64,000 nt of DNA from Desulforegulaceae bacterium (GTDB lineage Bacteria; Desulfobacterota; Desulfobacteria; Desulfobacterales; JACKCP01): NCBI GenBank assembly GCA_034006035.1, contig JAVETN010000002.1, forward strand, positions 210,910-274,909, in the 5' to 3' direction. Below the pieces are notes generated by a model, which had not been told where the DNA came from, made no database searches, and saw only the letters and a program-made list of their open reading frames with translations. How positions within the stretch are numbered: the first letter of the stretch is position 1; every line of letters begins with the position of its first letter. Below, in pieces: positions 42,820 through 53,310 of the stretch. A program made the position numbers and the translations under genes.

Positions 42820-43995
42820 TTATCTTTTAACAATAAGTGCAACTGCTTCACCACCACCAAGGCAAAGAGATGCAAGACCGGTTTTAAGATTTTGTTTTTT
42901 CATTTCATAAAGAAGTGTAGTTAAAACTCTGGTTCCACTACATCCTATTGGATGGCCAAGAGCAACGCTTCCCCCATTGACATTAACTTTTTTAGGATCA
43001 AGTCCAAGCTCTCTGTTTATGGCAAATGATGTTCCAGAAAAAGCTTCATTTATTTCAAAAAGATCTATGTCTTTTATATCTATACCCTCTTTTTGAGCAA
43101 CTTTTGGAATTGCATAAATAGGAGCCATTAGAACATATTGCATCTCTATTGCGTAGGAAGCCTGAGCACAAACAGTTGCAAGGATTTCACACCCAAGCTC
43201 TTCTGCTTTTTCTCTGGACATAATGCATACTGCAGAGGCTCCGTCGCTTATTATCGAAGCATTCCCGGCTGTTCCAAGACCATCTTTTTTGAATGCCGGC
43301 GGCATCTTGGAAAGAGTTTCGTAAGAGGTTTCTTTAAAACACTCGTCTTCACTAAAAACTGTTACTTTTCCTTTTCTTCCTTTTATTTCCACAGGCATTA
43401 TTTCTTCTTTAAATCTGCCTTCGCTTTGTGCTTTAAATGCTCTTGCATAAGATTCTGCCGCATATCCATCCTGGTCTTCTCTTGTTACCTTCCATTTTTC
43501 ACTGCATATTTCGTTGGACATTCCCATATGAAAATCATTCACATGATCCCAAAGTCCATCGTGAACCATCCCGTCTTTTAAAACCCCGTTTCCCATCCTG
43601 TATCCAAACCTGGCTTTTTCAAGGAAATACGGAGTCATACTCATATTTTCCATTCCCCCTGCAACAACCACATCAGCATCGCCGCATTTGATTGCCTGGG
43701 CACCAAGCATTACAGCTTTTAATGCAGAACCGCATACTTTATTAATGGTGATTGCCTCAACACGCCAAGGCATCTCAGCTTTAACAGCAGCCTGTTTTGC
43801 AGGATTCTGCCCATAACCACATGGCAATACCTGACCCATTATAACTTCATCTACAGCTTCCTTTGAAATGCCTGCTCTTTTCACAGCTTCCTTAATCACT
43901 AAAGCACCAAGATCTGTAGCACCAACAGATGCTAAACTACCGTTATAGGAGCCTAGAGGAGTTCGAGTAGCACTTACAATAACGACTTCTTTCAT
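42820..43995 (-). CDS. Acetyl-CoA C-acetyltransferase (thiolase)
   Basis: 391 residues, usual for biosynthetic-type thiolases. The acyl-accepting cysteine is in [12 protein letters not shown] near 88. The C-terminal catalytic His and Cys are in [12 protein letters not shown] near 350 and [12 protein letters not shown] near 378. I take the ATG at 43995 because GGAGAC lies 6-7 nt upstream; an ATG 18 nt earlier lacks such a site. It cleaves acetoacetyl-CoA to two acetyl-CoA, or the reverse. It is the first gene of the thiolase/dehydrogenase/CoA-transferase/hydratase cluster. Confidence 0.94.
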   Translation of the reverse strand: MKEVVIVSATRTPLGSYNGSLASVGATDLGALVIKEAVKRAGISKEAVDEVIMGQVLPCGYGQNPAKQAAVKAEMPWRVEAITINKVCGSALKAVMLGAQAIKCGDADVVVAGGMENMSMTPYFLEKARFGYRMGNGVLKDGMVHDGLWDHVNDFHMGMSNEICSEKWKVTREDQDGYAAESYARAFKAQSEGRFKEEIMPVEIKGRKGKVTVFSEDECFKETSYETLSKMPPAFKKDGLGTAGNASIISDGASAVCIMSREKAEELGCEILATVCAQASYAIEMQYVLMAPIYAIPKVAQKEGIDIKDIDLFEINEAFSGTSFAINRELGLDPKKVNVNGGSVALGHPIGCSGTRVLTTLLYEMKKQNLKTGLASLCLGGGEAVALIVKR

Positions 43996-44611
43996 AAAAA
44001 AGTCTCCTTTCATGAGTCTTTAAGTTGATTTTTAAAAAATACCACAACACTTGTGATAATATAGATATTTTGAGGATTAGATATTTAAACAAATGCCAAA
44101 CACATATAAAGATAAAAGCAAAAAACAAGCCAAAAATCAAAAGAGACGATTTTACAACAAAAAACTAGAAACCACCCACATATTGACAACAAACTGTAGG
44201 GAAAAAGTAACTCGATAATATTATTCCAGCGAATTTTACACTCAGACTTGAGGTACTAAGACCACAACAACCAATAACAACTTCCTTAAGATGCTGAAAA
44301 CAATAGACTTAGCACCACAAAACACAAGAACACCTCTGTTTGGGTCCTAAAGGTAACGTTAAAAAGTTGTCCGTTTGTTTTTACTTCAAACCAGGTTGGT
44401 TCAAAAGTGAAGAAAAAAAATCCCAGGCTAAACCCTCTATGATACCAGGCTTACCTGAAGTTCTTTTGCTAATAATTATAGTTTTCACCTAAAATTAAAT
44501 CTTTTATGTTTTTAAATACAAAATTTACAATGAATTTAAGCTATTACTCTTATAGCAACAAAGTTGAAGCCATGATAATCTGCTGAGAATCAAGCTTTTG
44601 ATTAGGAGTTC
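43996..44611. other. Gene-free intergenic region between the thiolase and YigZ genes
   Basis: About 600 nt of AT-rich sequence with no convincing reading frame on either strand, no tRNA and no strong hairpin. A lone TTGACA at 44183-44188 has no -10 partner at normal spacing. It should contain the minus-strand promoter of the acyl-CoA cluster near its left end. Confidence 0.5.
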
Positions 44612-45220
44612 TTAAGTATTATAATTAATTACCAGCTCTCCAGAAGTCAGATCTTTAAGCTTTGACAAAACCTCATCAAAAATCTCTTTTTTTATAAAAA
44701 CAACAAACTCTACATTTTCAGAATATAATTCTTTTTTAATTCTTATTTTTTCAGACTTTAAGTACCCGGAAACAGGCCCAAGATATTGATATGGGAAACT
44801 AATTTCAGCCTTTTTTTCATCAACAAATTTTTGAAATTTTGCTCTTTCAATTGCTGAATTTGCAGAGTCTGAATATGCTTTTACAAGCCCTCCGGTTCCA
44901 AGCTTTATTCCTCCAAAATATCTGACAATAACAACCAGGATATTTACAAGACCTTTGCCCTCAATAATTGAAAGAACTGGTTTTCCAGCAGTCCCTGAAG
45001 GTTCGCCGTCATCAGACATTCCTTTGGTGAAATTTTTGTTAAATCCAACAGCAAATCCATAAACAAGATGAGCTGCATTTTTATGCTCTAATCTTAGCTC
45101 TTTTATTTTTTCTTTTGCCAAGGTTTCATCAAAACATGGAAAAACATAAGAAACAAATTTTGATTTTTTTATTTCAATTTCAGACTTTGATTTATTTAAA
45201 GGATAAAAGAAATCAGACAT
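44612..45220 (-). CDS. YigZ/IMPACT family protein
   Basis: 202 residues. The N-terminal UPF0029 domain is clear: KKSKFVSYVFPC, then HLVYGFAVG, MSDDGEPSGTAGKP near 68, and VRYFGGIKLGTGGLVKAYSD near 99. A smaller C-terminal domain (about 135-200) follows, as in E. coli YigZ. The eukaryotic relative IMPACT binds Gcn1; the bacterial role is not established, although translation-related functions are proposed. It lies 1 nt downstream of the ferredoxin-nitroreductase gene and is probably co-transcribed. Confidence 0.93.
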   Translation of the reverse strand: MSDFFYPLNKSKSEIEIKKSKFVSYVFPCFDETLAKEKIKELRLEHKNAAHLVYGFAVGFNKNFTKGMSDDGEPSGTAGKPVLSIIEGKGLVNILVVIVRYFGGIKLGTGGLVKAYSDSANSAIERAKFQKFVDEKKAEISFPYQYLGPVSGYLKSEKIRIKKELYSENVEFVVFIKKEIFDEVLSKLKDLTSGELVINYNT

Positions 45221-45221
45221 T

Positions 45222-46130
45222 TTACAAGTTTACAATTCTTGGATTTATTTTTTTTCTTTTACAGATCTCTTTATATTTTTCATCTGGATACCCAATTGCT
45301 ATCACAGAATAGATATTTTCATCTTCTAAAGCATTTATTGTTTTTTTGATTTTTTTATCATTTTTCATTGCTTCCACAGCAAATCCTATAAGACAGGTTC
45401 CAAGTCCCATGGAATGTGCCCCAAGTAAAATATTCTGGGTTGCAAGAAGTGCATCTTCAGAAGGACAGCTTGCTCCTTTTTTAGATCCAACAATTATTGC
45501 AGAAACTGCCCCGTGAAAAAGACTGTCTTTTCCGGTTTTTTCATATTCTTCTATTCTTTCACTCACTTTTTCAAAATAATCATTGTAATAATTTTCAAGC
45601 TCAGGCTTTCCAAAAATTTTCATTGTTTTTCTTAAAAATTTGTTTTGGCTAAGCTTATTAAGTTTTTTAAAAAAACCTAAAACTCCCTCTCCAAATTTTA
45701 ATACAGACTTCCTGTCAGGAAGGATTGTAAATGTCCACATTTGGCAATTTGTGCCTGAAGGAGCCGTAGTTCCGATTTTAACAAGATCTTCAAGAATGGT
45801 TAAATCAACTTCCTTTTCAAGATAATTTCTGCATGACCTTCTTGACATCATCAGATGAACAAGTTTTTCTATGTCAAAATCTCCGTGCTTTATCCAGCCT
45901 TCAGGCTTTTTAAAATTTTTAAAACTCAGCTGATTATCGTCTGTAAAACCAACACTTACAGCATTTACAGGGCAAATAGCTTCACAATGACCACAGCCAA
46001 GGGAGAACTCACCTGTAACAACAGCTTTTTTGCCTATCATAGTAAGAGTGTCAGAAGGACAAACTTTAATGCACATCCCACAACCTGTACATAAATTGCT
46101 ATCTATAATTGTGGTAACTTTTCTTTTCAA
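45222..46130 (-). CDS. Nitroreductase-family protein with N-terminal two-cluster ferredoxin domain
   Basis: 302 residues. Residues about 1-60 hold two 4Fe-4S motifs, CTGCGMCIKVCP and CGHCEAICP. The remainder is an FMN-binding nitroreductase domain with MSRRSCRNYLEKEVD near 92 and TTAPSGTNCQMWTF near 124, ending in GLGTCLIGFAVEA and IAIGYPDEKY. Such fusions are common in anaerobes and are thought to pass ferredoxin electrons to a flavin for reduction of unknown substrates. First gene of a pair with yigZ. Confidence 0.92.
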   Translation of the reverse strand: MKRKVTTIIDSNLCTGCGMCIKVCPSDTLTMIGKKAVVTGEFSLGCGHCEAICPVNAVSVGFTDDNQLSFKNFKKPEGWIKHGDFDIEKLVHLMMSRRSCRNYLEKEVDLTILEDLVKIGTTAPSGTNCQMWTFTILPDRKSVLKFGEGVLGFFKKLNKLSQNKFLRKTMKIFGKPELENYYNDYFEKVSERIEEYEKTGKDSLFHGAVSAIIVGSKKGASCPSEDALLATQNILLGAHSMGLGTCLIGFAVEAMKNDKKIKKTINALEDENIYSVIAIGYPDEKYKEICKRKKINPRIVNL

Positions 46131-46339
46131 AATCAGGTTCTCCTTTTATTTTTTTAATCTTTCTTTATTTACAAACTTGTTGAATTTCAAAGCTTTAGTT
46201 TTAAGGTAAACCTATGCTTTATTTTAGCATTTTCAATAAAATTTAAAACATTATCCTTAATATAACCTAGATGCTTTATCAGTGTAAGTTGAATTCTTGG
46301 TTGGCACGGCTCCCAGAAATTTATCCTGAAAACCTGAAT

Positions 46340-46380
46340 TGAAAAAGGAAAGATTGTGCTAGAAAAAATCCAGCACAATC
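46340..46380 (-). terminator. Terminator of the cstA-like gene
   Basis: On the minus strand GATTGTGCTGGA and TCTAGCACAATC pair (9 perfect base pairs) around a T-rich loop, followed by TTTCC and T-rich sequence. It starts 14 nt after the stop of the gene at 46395. Confidence 0.75.
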
Positions 46381-46394
46381 TTCACAGCTGATTA

Positions 46395-47819
46395 TTAAGA
46401 TTTAGAGGGAGCATCATTTCTCTGTTTAAAAGCATAAATTAAAAACATTATAAATACCACTGCAGCAACAACTCCACCTGTAATATTTGAAAACATTGCA
46501 GGAAGTCTAAGTCCAATTTGAGCCTGAAGGATAAATGCAAACACAATTGAAGTCATAAATGTTGCAGGAATAGAAGCAATCCAGTGGAACTTATGGTTTT
46601 GTACAAGAAATACAGCAGCTGACCATAATACAAGAGTGGCAAGAGTTTGGTTTGACCATCCAAAATATCTCCAGATTACTGCAAAATCCTGGGTTGAAAT
46701 AAGAAAGGCAATCACAAAAAGGGGAACAGCAATTAAAAGTCTTTTTAAAGGTAGTTTCTGCTCTATTTTAAATGTTTCCGCAAGTATAAGTCTTGTACTT
46801 CTAAAAGCTGTGTCACCGCTTGTAATTGGAAGAATAACAACACCCATTATAGCAAGAAATCCGCCAAAGGGCCCAAGAAGAGTATTACAAACTTCATTTA
46901 CAACAGCTGAAGGAGAACCTGCTGCAATAACTGCGTTTAGAGCTTCGGGACCAACGTAAAATGAAAGACCGGCTGTAGCCCAGATAAGAGCAATTACACC
47001 TTCTGCAATCATTGCTCCGTAAAATACTAACCTCCCATTTGACTCGTTTCTTATACACCTTGCCATAAGCGGGGACTGGGTTGAATGAAAACCGCTTATG
47101 GCTCCGCATGAAAGAGTTATAAAAAGAAGAGGCCAAATGGGTCTATCATTTGGATGTGTATTGGTAAAAAAATCAAGATTAGGAAGAACACTAACTTCTG
47201 AACTAAAAAACAGTCCTGCAAGAACTCCAAAGCTCATAAAAAGAAGCAAAGCTCCGAAAATAGGATAAAAACGACCAATTATTTTATCTATGGGAAGAAT
47301 TGTAGCTGCAAAATAATAAACAAAAATCAAACCAACAAGAATCTGGGTGTTTACTCCTGTTAAATTATTCAAAAGTTTTGCAGGGCTTAGAACAAAAACA
47401 ACCCCAACAAGGAGGAGCAAAATAACTGAAAAAAGCCTCATTACCTGTCTTGCACTCATTCCAAGAAAATCACCCACAACTTCAGGAATTGACTGTCCAT
47501 TGGCTCTTACAGAAAGCATACCACTGAAAAAGTCATGTACCCCACCTGCAAATATACATCCGATTACAATCCAGATCAAAGCAACAGGTCCGTACAAAGC
47601 CGCAAGAATAGGCCCAAAAATCGGCCCTACTCCGGCAATATCCAAAAGTTGAATAAAAAAAACCTTCCATGTGGGCATTGAAATATAATCAACTCCGTCT
47701 TCCATTGTTTTACAAGGAGTTAGCCTGTCAGGATCGATTCCAAATATATTTTCAACAATCTTACCATAGGTAAAATACCCAAGTATCAATAAAGATACAC
47801 ATAAAATAAAAAACAGCAT
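46395..47819 (-). CDS. Short CstA-family carbon-starvation transporter
   Basis: 474 residues, much shorter than E. coli CstA (about 700). About 12-14 membrane helices can be traced. Family motifs include IAGVGPIFGPILAALYGP near 61-78, GGVHDFFSGMLSVRANGQSI near 91-110, SGFHSTQSPLMARCI near 235 and ILPITSGDTAFRSTRL near 328. Members import peptides or pyruvate across the inner membrane. The short form lacks the long C-terminal region of CstA/BtsT. It is monocistronic with its own terminator. Confidence 0.88.
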   Translation of the reverse strand: MLFFILCVSLLILGYFTYGKIVENIFGIDPDRLTPCKTMEDGVDYISMPTWKVFFIQLLDIAGVGPIFGPILAALYGPVALIWIVIGCIFAGGVHDFFSGMLSVRANGQSIPEVVGDFLGMSARQVMRLFSVILLLLVGVVFVLSPAKLLNNLTGVNTQILVGLIFVYYFAATILPIDKIIGRFYPIFGALLLFMSFGVLAGLFFSSEVSVLPNLDFFTNTHPNDRPIWPLLFITLSCGAISGFHSTQSPLMARCIRNESNGRLVFYGAMIAEGVIALIWATAGLSFYVGPEALNAVIAAGSPSAVVNEVCNTLLGPFGGFLAIMGVVILPITSGDTAFRSTRLILAETFKIEQKLPLKRLLIAVPLFVIAFLISTQDFAVIWRYFGWSNQTLATLVLWSAAVFLVQNHKFHWIASIPATFMTSIVFAFILQAQIGLRLPAMFSNITGGVVAAVVFIMFLIYAFKQRNDAPSKS

Positions 47820-48344
47820 AATAAATACTCCTTTTCGGCATTTTTTAGGTTTACCAATCGTACAAAAAGATAAGTGCCTTTATTTATAAACATTTCTATA
47901 TTTTAAAAAAACAAGTTAAGGTTCTTTTTTTTCTTATAAGAGCAAAAGTTTTGGACACAGAGTCTGCTTTTCAGGGAACTTTAATGGAATCAGTTTTTGA
48001 TATAAAACAACCAAGCTCATCTCTTTCAGGTTTTTAATCAACAAGGTGTTGAATCTTTGTTTGATAACCTTGCAATTTATTTTATCAGTATTGCTAAATT
48101 TATTTGAGCTTTTGAAATATAGTACTATATTTTGCCATTAAAAATCAATCTCAAGATTTGTTGAATTTAAACTTTCCTGAAGTATTAAAAGCCAAATGGC
48201 AAAACTTATTATAAACATCCCAAACAAAAGATGAGTTTATGATAAATTTATCCTCTTGACCTGAATTTAATAAGTTTATATAAATTCTAACGTCTTTAAT
48301 ATTTACCTTGTTAATTTGATCAATACTTGAAAAAAGGATCTACC
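47820..48344. other. Gene-free intergenic region between cstA-like gene and retropepsin operon
   Basis: About 520 nt, AT-rich, with stop codons in all frames at short intervals. It must carry two divergent promoters, but none is clear by eye. No hairpin or repeat was recognised. Confidence 0.5.
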
Positions 48345-49214
48345 GTGAAACAAAAATTAAAGATTATTTCTAAGCTTATTGCAACAGCCTGGATTATCTT
48401 TTTTTTTACAGGATGTGCAGACAGATTTTTAATTAAAAAATCAGACTTTTTGGAAATAAACCAAAAACTTGCTCTCCTGGAAGAACAATTGGAAAAACAA
48501 ATTAACAGCCAGTCTGATGGGATAAATCTTTTAACAAATAACCAGAAAAACAATAAAACCCTCATTAATAGGGCAATTGAAGAAAACAATTTAAATTTTA
48601 AATTAATAGAAAATCAACTGGCCCAAAATCACGATTCCACTTCAAAAAAACTCATAACCATTGATAAAAGCATAAAAGACACAAACTTAAAATTAAAAGA
48701 AATAGCCAAAAATCCTGAAACAAAAGACAAGGATGAAAAGCCCTCTTTAAAAATTTCACCAACCCATAAACTTTTAATCGGTAAAGTTGAAAAGGTCAGA
48801 TTAAGTCCTCCCAACAAGGTGTTCCATGCAAGAATAGACACAGGAGCAACCACCTCATCTCTTGATGCCCAAGATATTGAAACCTTTGAAAGAGACGGCA
48901 GTTCCTGGGTTCGCTTTAAAATAAAAGATCCCACAGGATATATTTTATATGATTTGGAAAAACCCGTTGTCAGAAAAGCAAAAATAAAACAAGCTTCAAC
49001 AGATGAAGCAAGTAAAAGACCTGTGGTAGAGCTTCAATTTCAAATAGGCAATATTAAAAGAATTGAGGAATTCACCCTGGAAGACAGATCTCATCTTGAC
49101 TTTCAAATTTTAATAGGCCGGAATATCTTAAGGGATCTTATGATTGTTGACGTTGCCCAGGAATTTATCATTCCCCTTCCCGAAGAAAAAGAAAGCAGAA
49201 AACAAATCCCATGA
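48345..49214 (+). CDS. Retropepsin-like 'ATP-dependent zinc protease' family lipoprotein
   Basis: 289 residues from the GTG at 48345, which has AAGGAT 5 nt upstream; a TTG 18 nt earlier is less likely. The N-terminus is a lipoprotein signal (AWIIFFFTGC), then a helical, probably coiled-coil linker (about 30-125). The C-terminal retropepsin-like domain has the aspartic-protease motif ARIDTGATTSSL near 162 and a second half FQILIGRNILRD near 253. The family name mentions zinc, but the visible motif is that of a single-domain aspartic protease. It is the first gene of a conserved triad with the inactive transglutaminase and the ATP-grasp ligase-like genes. Confidence 0.85.
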   Translation: MKQKLKIISKLIATAWIIFFFTGCADRFLIKKSDFLEINQKLALLEEQLEKQINSQSDGINLLTNNQKNNKTLINRAIEENNLNFKLIENQLAQNHDSTSKKLITIDKSIKDTNLKLKEIAKNPETKDKDEKPSLKISPTHKLLIGKVEKVRLSPPNKVFHARIDTGATTSSLDAQDIETFERDGSSWVRFKIKDPTGYILYDLEKPVVRKAKIKQASTDEASKRPVVELQFQIGNIKRIEEFTLEDRSHLDFQILIGRNILRDLMIVDVAQEFIIPLPEEKESRKQIP

Positions 49215-50722
49215 GATCAAAACTGCCTTTTTATTTGATCATCCTGGGTCTTGTCCTGGCAGGACTTAGTATTTCCTGGCACAGGCATATCTATCTCAAG
49301 GTTCCCCTCAGACCCGGACAAAACAAACCTGTATGGCTTATTGAGGCAAGAATTGACTTTACAGCTCAGGGAAAGCCGGTAAAAGTAAATCTTGACCTTC
49401 CAGATAACCCTCCGGGTTTTATCCAGGTTTCTGAACAGGCTGCCTCAGCAGGATACGGATATTCAATAATTAAAAGCCCTGAAGGAAGAAGGGCTGAATG
49501 GACAAAAAGAACAGCAAAAGGCCCCCAGGCCATTTATTATAAAATACAAATGATTCAAGATCCTAAACATAAGCCCCAGAAAATTCCTAAAAAACCAGAG
49601 CCCAAAACAGTTTACTGGGATCTTCTTCAAACAATTGCAGCACAGCAACTTGTTGAAAAAGCCTATGAAAAATCAAGCACCCCTTCAAGCTTTGCAAGGG
49701 AGCTTTCCAAACTTCTCACATATCCGGATCCAGATCAAAATGCTTCCCTTCTTTTAAGCCAGCACAGTCTCCCAAATCTTTTAATGATGCTCCTCAATCA
49801 TGCTGGAATTCCTGCAAGACTTTCAATGGCTCTTGAACTTGAAGATGCAAGACGATATCAGTCTTTGAAGCCAGTGCTTGAAGTTTTCCATGAAAAAGAG
49901 TGGATTGCAATAAACCCACGTACAGGTGTTCAGGGTATTCCTGAAAACACTCTTTTATGGCATAGGGAAGGAAAATCAATAATTGATGTTGTTGGAGGAA
50001 AAAACTCTGAAATAAAATTTTCCATGTTAAGACAAACTCTTCCTGCTACGGATCTTGCAAGACTTCAGTTTGAACATAACGGCCTTTCAAAGCTAAATTT
50101 ATATTCACTTCCCATTGAAGAGCAAAGTGTTTTTAAACTTCTTCTCCTTCTTCCTGTGGGAGCCCTTATAGTAACTTTTATGAGAATAATGATAGGAATC
50201 AGAACATCAGGAACCTTTATGCCTGTTCTTATTGCTCTTTCATTTCTCCAGACTCAGCTTGTTCAGGGAGTTACAGCTTTTGTAAGTATAGTGGCCTTAG
50301 GCCTTATGCTAAGAGGCTATCTTTCCAAACTCAATCTTCTTATGGTTGCCAGGATATCCACCCTTATTGTACTTGTAATTTTTCTAACTTCGCTTATAAG
50401 CGTAATCGGCTATGAACTGGGATTTCAACTGGGAATGACCCTTACCTTTTTCCCAATAATAATAATTGCATGGACAATAGAAAGAATGAGCATTTTATGG
50501 GAAGAAGAAGGAAGTCATGAAGTATTTATACAAGGCCTTGGAAGTCTTTGTGTTGCAATAATTGCCTATATCTGGATGAACATGGAGATAACAAGACACC
50601 TTACATTCAATTTCCCGGAAATCCACCTCATCATCCTGGCATTTATCCTAATGATGGGACAATATACAGGGTATAAACTTACTGAGCTCAAACGCTTTGG
50701 AGTTATTAAAAAGGATTTGTAA
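49211..50722 (+). CDS. Inactive transglutaminase fused to seven-transmembrane domain (UUP1 family)
   Basis: 503 residues. An N-terminal membrane helix (about 6-24) precedes an extracytoplasmic region ending in a transglutaminase-like fold (about 130-265). The expected catalytic cysteine is replaced: the segment LPNLLMMLLNHAGIPARLSM has no Cys before the GIPARL motif. From about residue 300 come seven hydrophobic helices. This architecture is known from comparative genomics as a partner of retropepsin and ATP-grasp genes; its role is thought to be in peptide binding or sensing. It overlaps both neighbours (4 nt with the upstream gene, adjacent to the next). Confidence 0.87.
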   Translation: MRSKLPFYLIILGLVLAGLSISWHRHIYLKVPLRPGQNKPVWLIEARIDFTAQGKPVKVNLDLPDNPPGFIQVSEQAASAGYGYSIIKSPEGRRAEWTKRTAKGPQAIYYKIQMIQDPKHKPQKIPKKPEPKTVYWDLLQTIAAQQLVEKAYEKSSTPSSFARELSKLLTYPDPDQNASLLLSQHSLPNLLMMLLNHAGIPARLSMALELEDARRYQSLKPVLEVFHEKEWIAINPRTGVQGIPENTLLWHREGKSIIDVVGGKNSEIKFSMLRQTLPATDLARLQFEHNGLSKLNLYSLPIEEQSVFKLLLLLPVGALIVTFMRIMIGIRTSGTFMPVLIALSFLQTQLVQGVTAFVSIVALGLMLRGYLSKLNLLMVARISTLIVLVIFLTSLISVIGYELGFQLGMTLTFFPIIIIAWTIERMSILWEEEGSHEVFIQGLGSLCVAIIAYIWMNMEITRHLTFNFPEIHLIILAFILMMGQYTGYKLTELKRFGVIKKDL

Positions 50723-51682
50723 ATGTGGATTTTGCCTTCCCTTCTTTATAAACACGGAATTTTAGGTATGAACCGCAGAAATGTTTCATATATAAACAAA
50801 TATAATATAAGAAGCAGATACCCTCTTGTTGACGACAAACTCAAAACAAAAATCCTTGCAGAAAAATTCATGGTTTCCACTCCTAAACTCAGGGGAGTTA
50901 TAAAATATCAATATGAAACCTCATATTTTCCCCAAATGGTCAAAAACCTGAATGGTTTTGCCATAAAACCCTCCAAAGGATCTGGTGGCAAAGGGATTTT
51001 AATTATTAAAAGACAAAAAAACGGATTGTTTATAAGATCATCTGGAAGAAAAATGGAATTTTCCGATGTAAAAAGACATCTTTCAAATATTCTTGCAGGG
51101 CTTTATTCCCTTGCAGGTGTTCCAGATTCCATAATTATTGAAGACCTTGTCCGCCCATCAAAAATGTTTAAAAAACTTTCCTATGACGGGGTTCCAGATA
51201 TAAGATTTATTGTTTTTATGGGATATCCCATAATGGCAATGCTTCGCCTTTCAACAAAAGCCTCAGATGGTAAAGCCAATCTGCATCAGGGAGCAGTGGG
51301 AGTAGGACTTGATATTGCCACAGGAAAAGGACTCCATTCCATCCAGCATTCAAAAAGAGTCTACAACCACCCTGACACAGGCATCCCCTTAAATAAAATT
51401 CAAATTCCTGACTGGGAAAACCTTCTTCTTTTGGCTGCCAAAAGCTATGAAATGACAAAACTTGGATATATTGGAGCAGATCTTGTAGTTGACAAAAACT
51501 ACGGGGCAATGCTTTTAGAACTCAATGCCCGCCCCGGACTTGCCATTCAAAGTGCCAATGGAGCAGGACTTCTTCCAAGGCTTGAAACCATAGAAAGAAT
51601 TGACCCTGATCTTATTTTTACACCTGAAGAAAGGGTTGGCTTTTCAATTAAAAATTTTTCTTCTCATTTACCACTCAGCTAA
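50723..51682 (+). CDS. Alpha-L-glutamate ligase-like (RimK-type ATP-grasp) protein
   Basis: 319 residues. ATP-grasp features: FAIKPSKGSGGKGILII near 77-93 (ATP-binding lysine and glycine loop), IIEDLVRPSK near 137, DIRFIVFMGYPIMAMLR near 158 and the metal-binding LLELNARPGLAIQ near 262. It should ligate an amino acid to a peptide or protein terminus using ATP, as RimK does, but the substrate is unknown. The gene begins directly after the transglutaminase-like stop, so all three are one operon. The set has been predicted to make and process a peptide or modified protein in the cell envelope. Confidence 0.88.
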   Translation: MWILPSLLYKHGILGMNRRNVSYINKYNIRSRYPLVDDKLKTKILAEKFMVSTPKLRGVIKYQYETSYFPQMVKNLNGFAIKPSKGSGGKGILIIKRQKNGLFIRSSGRKMEFSDVKRHLSNILAGLYSLAGVPDSIIIEDLVRPSKMFKKLSYDGVPDIRFIVFMGYPIMAMLRLSTKASDGKANLHQGAVGVGLDIATGKGLHSIQHSKRVYNHPDTGIPLNKIQIPDWENLLLLAAKSYEMTKLGYIGADLVVDKNYGAMLLELNARPGLAIQSANGAGLLPRLETIERIDPDLIFTPEERVGFSIKNFSSHLPLS

Positions 51683-51884
51683 ATCTTAAAGTATATAAAA
51701 ATTAAAAAATCTCTAAATTAAGAGTAATCTTAACGATAAGATCCTGGTTTAAAAAACAATTTACAATCGGATTTTTTAATTTTCACTTGATAACCCTTGG
51801 AAAATATGCAAAACACTGTTTTTAAAGAAAATCCATATTATCGCCTGTATAAAAATCAAAATTTTTAATAAAAGGAGAAGGTTT

Positions 51885-53090
51885 ATGGAATTAAATGATG
51901 TTGTAATGGTTGGAGCCTGCAGAACTGCAATTGGAGACTTTCTTGGCAGTCTTAAAAGTGTAAACGCAAGAGATCTTGCCATCTGTGTTGGAAAAGAAGC
52001 AATAAAAAGAACTGGAATAAAGCCTGAGCTTTTGGATGAAATCTGTATGGGACAGGTATATTCTGGAATGCAGGGTTCCCTTCCTGCAAGACAGGTTTCC
52101 ATGAGGATAGGCCTTTCCCATGAAAGCAGTGCTGTAAGTGTAAACCAAAACTGTGCATCTGGAATGAGAGCTTTGGAAATTGCAGCCCATAATATAATGC
52201 TTGGAAAAACTGAATCTGCTCTTATTATTGGAGTTGAAAGCATGACAAATGCCCCTTATCTTCTTCCAAAAGCAAGACAGGGTTACAGAATGGGACCAGG
52301 ACAAATGGAAGATCAAATGCTTCATGACGGTCTTGTTGATGAACTTGTTCCCGGCCACATGGGAATTACAGCAGAAAATATTGCAGAAAAATATTCAATT
52401 TCAAGACAGGAGTGCGATGAGCTGGCATTGATCAGCCACCAAAGAGCAACTACTGCAATTGAAGCCGGAATTTTTAAAGAAGAAATTGTTCCAGTTGAAA
52501 TTCCTTCAAGGAAAAAAACAATAATTTTTGATACTGACGAGCATCCAATAAAAAACGCCAGTATGGAAACAATGGGAAAATTAAAAACTGTTTTTAAAAA
52601 AGACGGGGTTGTTACCGCTGCAAACGCATCCGGAATAAATGACGGAGCTGCTGCAACAGTTTTAATGTCTGCAAAAAAAGCAAAAGAGCTTGGACTAAAG
52701 CCTCTTATGAAGCTTGTGAATGTTTGCGATGCAGGAGTTGATCCTAAATTCATGGGACTTGGACCTGCTGTGGGAATTCCAAAATGTCTTGACCAGGCAA
52801 AACTTAAATTTGACGATATAGATTATTGGGAAATAAACGAAGCTTTTGCTGCTCAATGGCTTGGTGTAGGAAGAATGCTTAAGAAAGATTTTAATATTAA
52901 AATAGACATGGACAAGGTAAACAAAAACGGTTCAGGTATTGCCCTTGGACACCCTGTTGGATGTACAGGCCTAAGAATTATTGTCTCACTTTACTATGAG
53001 CTTAAAAGACAGGGCAAAACCCTTGGCGGTGCCTCCCTTTGTGTTGGCGGTGGCCCATCTGTAAACTCTTTGTGGACCCTTGACGTTTAA
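51885..53090 (+). CDS. Acetyl-CoA acyltransferase (thiolase), second copy
   Basis: 401 residues. The nucleophile is in [12 protein letters not shown] near 90; the second half has [13 protein letters not shown] near 313, [12 protein letters not shown] near 356 and the C-terminal [13 protein letters not shown], where CVGGG supplies the second cysteine. It is clearly distinct from the thiolase at 42820, so not a recent duplicate. It may serve a different chain length or direction. An AAAGGAGAAGG Shine-Dalgarno precedes the ATG. A strong terminator follows; there are no operon partners. Confidence 0.92.
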   Translation: MELNDVVMVGACRTAIGDFLGSLKSVNARDLAICVGKEAIKRTGIKPELLDEICMGQVYSGMQGSLPARQVSMRIGLSHESSAVSVNQNCASGMRALEIAAHNIMLGKTESALIIGVESMTNAPYLLPKARQGYRMGPGQMEDQMLHDGLVDELVPGHMGITAENIAEKYSISRQECDELALISHQRATTAIEAGIFKEEIVPVEIPSRKKTIIFDTDEHPIKNASMETMGKLKTVFKKDGVVTAANASGINDGAAATVLMSAKKAKELGLKPLMKLVNVCDAGVDPKFMGLGPAVGIPKCLDQAKLKFDDIDYWEINEAFAAQWLGVGRMLKKDFNIKIDMDKVNKNGSGIALGHPVGCTGLRIIVSLYYELKRQGKTLGGASLCVGGGPSVNSLWTLDV

Positions 53091-53120
53091 AACTTGAAAT
53101 TTATTTAATTTTTGCAAATA

Positions 53121-53151
53121 AAGGGCGGATTTTTCCGCCCTGAAGTTTTTT
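53121..53151 (+). terminator. Rho-independent terminator after the second thiolase gene
   Basis: GGGCGGA and TCCGCCC pair around TTTT, followed after TGAAG by a run of six T. It is 33 nt past the stop. Confidence 0.85.
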
Positions 53152-53310
53152 ATCCAAGTTCTTTCCATAAATTTTACAACCCAGAATCATTGTTTTATAT
53201 CAATTCTTAAAAAAATGGTTATCAAAATTAAATCATTGACATCTACCCGCCTATTCAGGAAACTCTGCAAATTGTAAGTATATTTAAACCTGAAAAGAGC
53301 AGAATTAGCC

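Noticed and set aside
51891..52753. Overlapping minus-strand frames of up to 155 codons within the second thiolase
   Set aside because: Antisense to a well-conserved thiolase, with no supporting motif.
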